From NCBI GenBank assembly GCA_900547015.1, contig URFD01000101.1, positions 1-5,617 on the forward strand: a stretch of DNA of 5,617 nt. Direction: 5' to 3'. Position 1 is the first letter of the stretch. Each line of letters starts with the position of its first letter. The translations under genes and the position numbers were made by a program. The notes under the pieces were generated by a model that was not told the DNA's origin, searched no databases, and saw only the letters and a list, made by a program, of their open reading frames with translations. This document shows, in pieces, positions 1-5,582 of the stretch. The DNA comes from an uncultured Oscillospiraceae bacterium. Lineage in GTDB: Bacteria; Bacillota; Clostridia; Oscillospirales; Ruminococcaceae.

Positions 1-27
1 AATACAGGATGCCGCTGTTCTTATGCT

Positions 28-61
28 AAAAAAAGCTGACCGAAATTCGGTCAGCTTTTTT
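28..61 (-). terminator. Intrinsic terminator of the xpaC-telA operon (symmetrical, possibly bidirectional)
   Basis: An 8-bp perfect stem pairs GCTGACCG (35-42) with CGGTCAGC (48-55) around a 5-base AAATT loop. Seven A (28-34) and six T (56-61) flank it, so it can end transcription on either strand. On the minus strand it lies 14 bases beyond the telA stop codon, with a T7 tract. It may also serve a convergent plus-strand gene that would lie left of the window; no such gene is visible. Confidence 0.93.
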
Positions 62-75
62 CTTTTGATGTTTTA

Positions 76-1236
76 TTATCCACGGATTTGCAGCAGCTTC
101 TGTTTGAGCTCTTCCTCGATTTTGCCCAGCTCAACCTCCGCCTCTCTGCGCTTCTGTCTGCCCTCGTCCTGAATCTTGACAACCTCATCCAGCGTCGAAA
201 TCAGCGCCTCGTTGGTAGCCTTGAGCGTCTCAATATCGACGATGCCGCGCTCGGACTCCTTCGCGGTCTCGATGGTTGCCATCTTGAGGGTCTGTGCATT
301 TTTCTTCAGCAGCTCGTTGGTGAGATTGGTCACCTCGCGCTGAGCCTGTGCCGCCTGCTGGGAGTGTGTGACGCCCAGCGCCAGCACCATCTGGCTCTTC
401 CACAGTGGAATGGTGTTCACAATCGTGGACTGAATCTTCTCGGTCATCAGGGTATCGTTGTTCTGCACCAGTCGCAGCTGTGGAGCCATCTGGATGGAAA
501 TCATGCGGGTCAGCTCCAAGTCATGCAGCTTCTTCTCAAAGCGGTCGCACAGCGCCGCCAAGTCATTTGCCGCCTGTGCATCCTCGGGCAGGTTGGTCTG
601 ATTGGCTTTTTGAATCAATGCCGCCAAATCCTGCTCACGCACCTGTGCCAGCTTTTTCTGGCCTGCCAGAATGTACATCGAGATTTCCTTAAAATATGCC
701 TTGTTCATCTCGTACATCCGGTCCAGCATCGCAACATCCTTGAGCAGGGTGACCATGTGGTTTTCCAGACCGTTGACGATTTGATTGACGTTCGTCTCTG
801 CCTTGGCATATTTGGCCTTCATCGAGTTGAGCTTGTTGGTGTTCTTCTTAAAGAATCCGAACAATCCCTTTTCCTCTTCCTCGTCAAAGTTTTTCAGCTC
901 GGTCACTACACTCGAAAGCATATCGCCGATTTCTCCCAAGTCCTTGGTGCGGACATTTTCCAGCGCACTCTCGGAAAAATCAGCCAGCTTTTTCTGCGCC
1001 CCGGCACCGTACTGCAAAATCACGCTGGAGTTGTTCAAATCGATTTGAGCGGCAAAGTCGTTGACCATCTTCCGCTCCTGCTCGGTGAGCAGGCTTTCGT
1101 CAAAGACAGGCTTTGGAGCGGCCTGCTGGGTCTGCACTGCAAGCTCGGGCTGCTGCGACTCCGGCATCGGCTGGGCAAACGGGTCCAGTGTCAGCGAAGG
1201 TTGCAATTCTTTTTCTGTCTCGTATGGATTGCTCAT
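76..1236 (-). CDS. TelA/YaaN-family toxic anion resistance protein
   Basis: This 386-residue protein belongs to the TelA (KlaA/YaaN) family, named for plasmid tellurite resistance; the chromosomal homologues have no settled biochemical function and are linked to envelope or antimicrobial stress. Residues 1-45 are a low-complexity Gln/Pro-rich tail. The rest is almost entirely helical and charged, with a short acidic stretch then G-L-F-G-F-F-K-K (about 117-131). The family-typical segment V-N-T-I-P-L-W-K-S-Q-M-V-L-A-L-G lies at about 273-288. Residues 350-386 form a Glu/Lys/Arg-rich coiled-coil-like end. No signal peptide or membrane segment is seen, so it is probably cytoplasmic. The ATG is preceded by AGGAGG at a spacing of 8 bases, which fixes the start. 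It lies 26 bases after xpaC in the same direction, and a terminator follows, so it is the last gene of a two-gene operon. Family assignment is firm; the substrate or role is unknown. Confidence 0.93.
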   Translation of the reverse strand: MSNPYETEKELQPSLTLDPFAQPMPESQQPELAVQTQQAAPKPVFDESLLTEQERKMVNDFAAQIDLNNSSVILQYGAGAQKKLADFSESALENVRTKDLGEIGDMLSSVVTELKNFDEEEEKGLFGFFKKNTNKLNSMKAKYAKAETNVNQIVNGLENHMVTLLKDVAMLDRMYEMNKAYFKEISMYILAGQKKLAQVREQDLAALIQKANQTNLPEDAQAANDLAALCDRFEKKLHDLELTRMISIQMAPQLRLVQNNDTLMTEKIQSTIVNTIPLWKSQMVLALGVTHSQQAAQAQREVTNLTNELLKKNAQTLKMATIETAKESERGIVDIETLKATNEALISTLDEVVKIQDEGRQKRREAEVELGKIEEELKQKLLQIRG

Positions 1237-1262
1237 GAAAGGTTCCTCCTCTTATCCTCAGT

Positions 1263-2486
1263 CTATTCTTTTTTCTCGAACTCCGAACCGGTCAGCCCTT
1301 CCTGCTTGAGCATCGTTTCCAAGACGGAAATATCCGAGCTGACATCCAGAACATCATCGGCAAACAGCTGGTCCAGCAGATTTTCAAAGGCAAGGTTGAT
1401 GGTGTCCAGCGTGTCCTCGATCTGTTGCTTTCCGGTTTTGATGTTATCGCCCTGAATGGGCTGATTTTCAAACTCTTCATAGGCCTTCAGCAGCTTGAGG
1501 GTGGTAGGCAGATAGTAGTTCATCAGGCGGCGAATGTCCGGCAGCTTTTCCGGGTGTTCTCCCACCTGGTCAAAAATCTGTCCTGCCACCTTTTCCAGAC
1601 GGAACATTTTGTTGGAAATAACCTCTCCCTCCAGACGGTCGTTGGCTTGACGAATCTGCTCAATCATATCCCGTCCCTGACGCAGGGTGGCTGCCAGCTC
1701 TGGCTGTCCGGCGAATGCTTCTTCCTCTTTTTTGAGGGCTTCCTCCTCCTGACGGCGGCGCTCCTCCTCTTCCTTGCGGCGGCTCTGTTCCTGCTGCTGT
1801 ACGTATAAGTACTGCTCATAAACCTCATCGGTGAGCATCAGGCAGGTTTGCTGGTCATCGATGTGGGCACCCGGCAGGACTTTTTTGCGAATCATCTTCT
1901 GCAAATCCCGCAGGACAAAGTTCTTGTCCTTACCAATGTCCCGAACCAGCATATCGATGGGACAAAACTGGCTGTTCCCCACTGTTTTCAGATAGCGCTT
2001 CAGGCGGCTTGTCCGCTTGAGCAGAGAGATTCCCGCAACGAGCATCCCCGCCGAAATAGCGCTCAGCACCGACAGAATCGCAATCAGCACCGTTACCGAA
2101 AGGTCGAAGCGGCTTTTCACAGCGGCGACACAGGTGCTAAACAGCAAAAACGAGCCAAAGGTTGCCAGCCCGACACCACCAAATACCGAAAGCAGCGTTC
2201 CGGCTACGCTCACCGTCTTGTATTTTTTTGCCATTGGCAGATTGGCGCCTGTATTTCCCGGCTGCTGTGACCCATACTGATAAGGGGGCTTGCTGTTCGG
2301 ACGATTGAGCAGCGGCCTTTCCGATGCTCGTCTCGGTGAGCCTTGATAATAGGTAAACTCCCGTTTCATGTCCTTTGCCATATTTTGAATATCCTGTTTG
2401 ATATGCTTCACCTCCTGAGAATGCGCTATTTCATTGATTGTTCTGCGCAGTAAGCGCTGTAGCTTGCGCTCAAAATCCTCCGTCAA
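1263..2486 (-). CDS. xpaC: XpaC-family membrane protein (5-bromo-4-chloroindolyl phosphate hydrolysis family)
   Basis: This 407-residue protein resembles XpaC, named from B. subtilis because it allowed hydrolysis of the indicator X-phos; its true activity is not established. In order: an amphipathic basic N-terminus (1-42), a Pro/Arg/Asn-rich linker (50-85), two hydrophobic membrane segments (about 92-121 and 129-155), a small domain that looks winged-helix-like (about 170-227), a Glu/Arg/Gln-rich coiled coil (230-256), and a helical C-terminal domain. The conserved block Y-Y-L-P-T-T-L-K-L-L (324-333) and the acidic helices to residue 395 are the most family-like part. The start is TTG at 2486 with GGAGG (2496-2500 on the plus strand) 9 bases away; no ATG in the first 30 codons has a comparable site. 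It is the first gene of an operon with telA, as in B. subtilis xpaC-yaaN, which suggests the two products act together, presumably at the membrane. Confidence 0.88.
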   Translation of the reverse strand: MTEDFERKLQRLLRRTINEIAHSQEVKHIKQDIQNMAKDMKREFTYYQGSPRRASERPLLNRPNSKPPYQYGSQQPGNTGANLPMAKKYKTVSVAGTLLSVFGGVGLATFGSFLLFSTCVAAVKSRFDLSVTVLIAILSVLSAISAGMLVAGISLLKRTSRLKRYLKTVGNSQFCPIDMLVRDIGKDKNFVLRDLQKMIRKKVLPGAHIDDQQTCLMLTDEVYEQYLYVQQQEQSRRKEEEERRRQEEEALKKEEEAFAGQPELAATLRQGRDMIEQIRQANDRLEGEVISNKMFRLEKVAGQIFDQVGEHPEKLPDIRRLMNYYLPTTLKLLKAYEEFENQPIQGDNIKTGKQQIEDTLDTINLAFENLLDQLFADDVLDVSSDISVLETMLKQEGLTGSEFEKKE

Positions 2487-2520
2487 AGCGCGGCACCTCC
2501 ATTCATCCTCATTTTATCTC

Positions 2521-2549
2521 ATTATAGAACATTTCGCTTTAAAGTACAA
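2521..2549 (-). promoter_or_regulatory. Sigma-A-type promoter of the xpaC-telA operon
   Basis: Read on the minus strand, TTGTAC (2549-2544) is followed by a 17-base spacer and a perfect TATAAT (2526-2521). The -35 box matches the consensus only in TTG, but the -10 box and spacing are ideal. The predicted start near 2514 gives a leader of about 28 bases containing the GGAGG site of xpaC. Confidence 0.75.
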
Positions 2550-2570
2550 GGTTCTCATGGGCTCTCCCGC

Positions 2571-2598
2571 ATAATTCAAGATTTATTAAAAATGTCAA
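2571..2598 (-). promoter_or_regulatory. Possible second, upstream sigma-A promoter for xpaC
   Basis: On the minus strand a perfect TTGACA (2598-2593) is followed after 16 bases by AATTAT (2576-2571), four of six matches to the -10 consensus. If used, transcripts would start near 2564 and run through the stronger promoter at 2521-2549. The sequence here is A/T-rich, which makes chance matches easier, so this is a weak call. Confidence 0.35.
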
Positions 2599-2658
2599 AT
2601 GCTCTCTTTGCTATGAGATAAAATTACCGCAAATATTTTGCCGCACCGTGCAAACATT

Positions 2659-2681
2659 AAAAAAGGCGGCAGCGTCCCGCC
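2659..2681 (-). terminator. Terminator-like hairpin reading leftward, upstream of spoIVB
   Basis: GGCGG (2665-2669) pairs with CCGCC (2677-2681) around a 7-base loop. On the minus strand the hairpin is followed by six T (2664-2659). The stem is short but all G/C. No minus-strand gene ends here, so its likely use is to stop antisense transcription coming through spoIVB from the right before it reaches the xpaC promoter. Confidence 0.45.
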
Positions 2682-2768
2682 AGTTTGTTCGCAAATTTTC
2701 TCCTGAATCTCAATGCCTCCAACCGGATGGTCTTATCCTTCCCAACGCAGGAAACCTTTATGAATTGT

Positions 2769-2784
2769 GAGGGATTCTCAATTG
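2769..2784 (+). promoter_or_regulatory. Ribosome binding site that selects a TTG start for spoIVB
   Basis: GAGGG at 2769-2773 lies 8 bases before the TTG at 2782. The alternative in-frame GTG at 2767 is itself part of this site and has only AGGA (2749-2752) 14 bases upstream, a poor distance. The TTG is therefore preferred; using the GTG would add five residues (M-R-D-S-Q). Confidence 0.65.
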
Positions 2785-3957
2785 AAATCAGCACATTCCT
2801 CCCCCAGACAAATTTTGTTTCGCTCCTACCGCGCCGCTGCGGCAGTCCTTTCCGTTCTGGTTCTGCTGGGACTTTGCGCTTCGCTCTGCCTGTCTGCCCT
2901 GCTGCCGGACCGCTACCTTCTGGCAAAGGGAAGCGACTTCTCGCTCGGCGAGCACCGCATCATCCAGGCCAAAACCAGCAGCCGCTCCTACCCGATTTCG
3001 GTCTACTCCTCCGCAGGCAATACCTTCCAGATGGATTTGCGCCTTCTCGGGCTCATCAAAATCAAGGATGTCAGCGTGCAGGTCGTGGACCGCAGGGAGG
3101 TTTCCCTGTGCGGAACCCCCTTCGGCATCAAGATGGTGACCGACGGCGTGATGGTCGTCGGAACCGGAGCAGTCACCAATCTCGACCGACAGACGGTCAA
3201 TCCAGCCCGCGATGCCGGTATTCGGGAAGGGGATGTTATCCTCTGCCTGAACGGAGAAAAAATCTCCTCCAAAAAACAGCTGACCCAGCTGATTCACACC
3301 TCGAGCGGACAGCCGCTCTCCCTGACGGTACGCCGCGGCAGCGACTTGGAGCAACTCACCCTCGCCCCAGTCCTCTCCTCGCTGGACCACGACTACCACC
3401 TGGGGCTGTGGGTGCGGGACAGCTCCGCCGGCATTGGAACCATGACCTTCTATGACCCTGCCAATGGGTATTTTGCCGGACTCGGACACGCAATCTGCGA
3501 TGTCGATACCGGCCAGCTGATGCCCTTGTCGCAGGGAGAAATCGTGGAAGCCTCCATCATCGGCATCCAGCCCGGAGCCTCCGGAAATCCCGGCCAGCTG
3601 CAAGGCGCCTTTGTCACCGGACACCCCTCCGGCCGGCTGGACGCCAACAGCTATAACGGCGTGTACGGCAGGCTGTATCAGCCTCCCACCTACTCCCAAT
3701 CCATTCCCATGGCACACAGCCACGAGATTCACTCCGGCCCTGTCAAAATTCTCACCACCATCGCCGGAGAAAAACCCCGCCTTTTCGATGCCGTCATCGA
3801 GAAGGTCTCCCTGTGCCAGAACGAGCCCACCAAAAACATGGTCCTGCACATCACCGACTCCGAGCTGCTGGAGCTATCCGGCGGCATCGTGCAGGGGATG
3901 TCCGGCTCCCCGATTCTCCAGAACGGGATGCTGGTCGGCGCAGTGACCCATGTGTGA
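2782..3957 (+). CDS. spoIVB: SpoIVB sporulation serine protease (S55), truncated at the 3' end by an element junction
   Basis: In B. subtilis, SpoIVB is made in the forespore, crosses into the space between the two spore membranes and cleaves SpoIVFA, releasing the pro-sigma-K processing enzyme. This copy has 391 residues from the TTG. It has an N-terminal membrane anchor (about 18-41), a PDZ domain (about 125-195, with A-G-I-R-E-G-D-V-I) and an S55 domain. The triad is visible: His236 in G-L-G-H, Asp359 in I-T-D-S and Ser374 in G-M-S-G-S-P. The Asp-Ser spacing of 15 equals that of B. subtilis (Asp363, Ser378). The frame stops 17 residues after the catalytic Ser, directly after G-A-V-T-H-V, where the family normally continues V-N-D-P and about 30 residues more, as I recall it. 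That missing strand and helix should complete the protease fold, so the product is probably inactive unless the gene is rejoined. A convergent recombinase gene follows 25 bases later. No convincing sigma-F or sigma-G promoter was found upstream. Confidence 0.9.
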   Translation: MKSAHSSPRQILFRSYRAAAAVLSVLVLLGLCASLCLSALLPDRYLLAKGSDFSLGEHRIIQAKTSSRSYPISVYSSAGNTFQMDLRLLGLIKIKDVSVQVVDRREVSLCGTPFGIKMVTDGVMVVGTGAVTNLDRQTVNPARDAGIREGDVILCLNGEKISSKKQLTQLIHTSSGQPLSLTVRRGSDLEQLTLAPVLSSLDHDYHLGLWVRDSSAGIGTMTFYDPANGYFAGLGHAICDVDTGQLMPLSQGEIVEASIIGIQPGASGNPGQLQGAFVTGHPSGRLDANSYNGVYGRLYQPPTYSQSIPMAHSHEIHSGPVKILTTIAGEKPRLFDAVIEKVSLCQNEPTKNMVLHITDSELLELSGGIVQGMSGSPILQNGMLVGAVTHV

Positions 3958-3985
3958 GTACGTCCACGATACCGATAAATCCTTA
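3943..3985. other. Probable attachment-site junction (attL or attR) inside spoIVB
   Basis: Similarity to SpoIVB ends at about 3954 (T-H-V), and the next codon is a TGA stop. The recombinase stop codon is at 3983-3985. The switch from host to element must therefore fall at about 3949-3960, and a serine-recombinase half-site of about 25 bases would reach the end of the recombinase gene. Just right of the break, GTCCACGAT (3962-3970) would read V-H-D, loosely like the V-N-D the family has here, so the element's own site may mimic the host target. The exact crossover cannot be fixed from one end. Confidence 0.6.
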
Positions 3986-5521
3986 AATTTTAGGGAGTCG
4001 AGGATAAAGATCGATGACAATCTGTCCGTCGGCTCCCTTGAAATATTCAATTCGTTCCAAGATTTCCTTTAAGAGTTCGTTTCGTTCCTGGTTGGTCATA
4101 TGGTCGTAGCTTGCAAGCAGCTCCTCTGTCTGAGGAATCAGGCTTGCTTTGGAGGATTGGCTTTCTTCCAGCCGCTGCACTTTCTTTTGAAATTCTGCTT
4201 TTTGAGCTTCCAAATCTTCCATCGAAAGGACAAGCTTTGCTCTTCTGTTCTGAAATACCTCGAAGGAATACACACCCTGTTCAACCAGATCAAAGGTGTT
4301 TTCCAGCTGTTTGGATAACTTTTTAAACTCCTGCTCTATTTTTATCAGTTGCTTTCTGACAATCTCGATATCGTCCGTATAACCGACTGTATCAATTTTA
4401 ACCTTATATCCCTTCAGCCAGCTTTTCAGTGCTCCAATAATCTCCTTCTCCACCACATCAAAGTATGCACTGCAATTATGACATTTCCTTGAATTGGTGC
4501 AGCGAAGACGCGGAGCACAATTTCTTGCTGCCGTCATAGTTGTTCGCTCGATTCGCTTGCCACATATTGAGCAGAAAAGCAAACCGGAAAACGGATTCAT
4601 CAGCTGATACTCTTCTCGAACCGGTGCTGTTGGCTTTCGGTCCAGCCGGATTTCCTGCGCTTTCATGAAGTCCTTTTCGCTGACCAGCGCCGGATGCAAT
4701 CCATTATAAATATCGTAAGAGCTCATATCCTTTTTGCGTTTGATACGCTTTTTAATCTCTCCGTTTTCGATACTTTTGACCTGCCTGCTCCACCCTCTTC
4801 GAATCTTTCCCATATAAACGGGATTGGTAATAATCTGAGAGATGGTCGAATAGGTCCAAAGATCGCCATGCCGGGTTGGAACTTCGCGGTCATTCAGACC
4901 GTTTGCAATCATCTTGGTTCCCTGATGATTGAGATACATTTCAAAAATCTTCTGGATAATCGGTGCTTCCTCTGGATCTGGCTCTAATGTATAGCCTTTT
5001 TCGTTTGGAAGTTTAACCCGATTATATCCATAGGGAGCGATGCTTCCAAGCCATTTTCCCTCTGATGCACTGCTGTCCCGTCCGCGAATCAATCTTCGGT
5101 TGATGGTCTTATACTCCCTTCGGCTCATAAACAAGCCAAACTCGAAGTACTCCTCATCAAATTCGTTGGACGGGTCATAGATCTTGGTCGGAGTGATAAT
5201 CTTTGTTCCAGAAAACTGAAACACCTGGCTGATATATGCCTGATCGGCTCCGTTTCCTCTTGCCAGACGTTCAACATCGACAACAAGAACTCCGGCATAA
5301 AATCCGGCATTCACTTCTTCCAGCAGCTTCTGAATTTCCGGTCTTGCGGCAATTGACTCACCAGAAACGACCTCATAATAGGTTTTTGCAATATAATACC
5401 CTCGCTGTGCAGCCAGTTTGTCCAGAATTGCTTCATGGCGCTTGAGCGTTTCCTCAATGCTCAGCTCTGCATAATCCCTGTCAAAACGCGACTTACGAAG
5501 ATATTTTACATATTGCTCCAT
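3983..5521 (-). CDS. Large serine recombinase (site-specific integrase/excisionase of the element)
   Basis: This 512-residue enzyme cuts and rejoins DNA at attachment sites through a 5'-phosphoserine link. The catalytic domain (1-about 145) has Y-L-R-K-S-R with nucleophile Ser11 and Arg9, then S-G-E-S with R-P at 60-61, and E-R-L-A-R with Arg85 and Arg88. The recombinase DNA-binding domain spans about 155-300 (A-P-Y-G-Y at 162-166). A zinc ribbon follows with Cys317, Cys320, Cys341 and Cys347, then a long coiled coil (about 385-455) and a short C-terminal domain. Length and order match phage-type integrases; the T-P-T-K-I-Y-D-P motif and the F-M-S-R-R-E helix recall SprA of SPbeta. The start chosen is the ATG at 5521, with GAAAGGGGG just upstream. 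A 13-residue upstream extension would overlap the promoter and is rejected. No key residue is missing, so it looks functional. It is convergent with truncated spoIVB, like spoIVCA next to the sigK fragment in B. subtilis. Confidence 0.93.
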   Translation of the reverse strand: MEQYVKYLRKSRFDRDYAELSIEETLKRHEAILDKLAAQRGYYIAKTYYEVVSGESIAARPEIQKLLEEVNAGFYAGVLVVDVERLARGNGADQAYISQVFQFSGTKIITPTKIYDPSNEFDEEYFEFGLFMSRREYKTINRRLIRGRDSSASEGKWLGSIAPYGYNRVKLPNEKGYTLEPDPEEAPIIQKIFEMYLNHQGTKMIANGLNDREVPTRHGDLWTYSTISQIITNPVYMGKIRRGWSRQVKSIENGEIKKRIKRKKDMSSYDIYNGLHPALVSEKDFMKAQEIRLDRKPTAPVREEYQLMNPFSGLLFCSICGKRIERTTMTAARNCAPRLRCTNSRKCHNCSAYFDVVEKEIIGALKSWLKGYKVKIDTVGYTDDIEIVRKQLIKIEQEFKKLSKQLENTFDLVEQGVYSFEVFQNRRAKLVLSMEDLEAQKAEFQKKVQRLEESQSSKASLIPQTEELLASYDHMTNQERNELLKEILERIEYFKGADGQIVIDLYPRLPKI

Positions 5522-5543
5522 CTGGGGCCCCCTTTCTGGTTTC

Positions 5544-5573
5544 ATTATAAGGTGAAACATATTCTCCCGTCAA
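5544..5573 (-). promoter_or_regulatory. Sigma-A-type promoter of the recombinase gene
   Basis: On the minus strand TTGACG (5573-5568, five of six) is followed by an 18-base spacer and a perfect TATAAT (5549-5544). Transcription would begin near 5537, leaving a leader of about 16 bases that carries the ribosome binding site and excluding the upstream ATG at 5560 as a start. The boxes do not resemble the sigma-E or sigma-K consensus, so vegetative expression is expected unless repressed. Confidence 0.75.
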
Positions 5574-5582
5574 TGATACGGG
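5566..5582. promoter_or_regulatory. Inverted repeat over the recombinase -35 box, possible operator
   Basis: CCCGT (5566-5570) and ACGGG (5578-5582) are perfect complements separated by 7 bases. The left arm covers part of the -35 box (5568-5573). A dimeric repressor bound here would block the promoter. The arms are only 5 bases, so this is suggestive at best. Confidence 0.35.

Larger units (their letters stand above)
2511..2624. repeat. 12-base perfect inverted repeat flanking the divergent promoter region
   Basis: ATTTTATCTCAT at 2511-2522 is the exact reverse complement of ATGAGATAAAAT at 2613-2624. The left arm overlaps the -10 box and the likely transcription start of xpaC; the right arm lies about 160 bases before spoIVB. 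The arms are 90 bases apart, too far for a simple hairpin terminator. They could be paired binding sites for one regulator, but no function can be assigned from sequence alone. Confidence 0.5.

Noticed and set aside
88..1455. Open frame of 455 codons on the plus strand across telA and the end of xpaC
   Set aside because: It runs antisense to two well-recognised genes, has a Leu/Gln/His-rich composition typical of an antisense shadow, has no ribosome binding site and crosses the operon's intergenic gap.
2629..2641. Small palindrome GCAAA-TAT-TTTGC
   Set aside because: Five-base arms in A/T-rich intergenic sequence with no promoter box beside it; too weak to call an operator.
2629..2664. Possible sigma-G-like promoter for spoIVB (AAATA near 2631 and CATTAAA at 2655)
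   Set aside because: The -35 lacks the conserved G, the -10 has a mismatch at a conserved T and the spacer is 19 bases, so it is not better than chance in A/T-rich sequence.
2788..3849. Open frame of 353 codons antisense to spoIVB
   Set aside because: It is rich in Gly, Val and Asp as expected from the antisense of G/C-rich codons, shows no family features, and the spoIVB frame on the other strand has clear motifs.
3955..3985. Simple frameshift or point nonsense mutation in spoIVB instead of an insertion
   Set aside because: Reading past the stop in all plus frames gives no recognisable SpoIVB C-terminus beyond a loose V-H-D, and a recombinase gene on the opposite strand begins at once.
5522..5560. 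Upstream ATG extending the recombinase by 13 residues
   Set aside because: The extension overlaps the -10 box and spacer of the promoter, and the good ribosome binding site lies directly before the internal ATG at 5521, which begins with the usual short lead into the catalytic strand.
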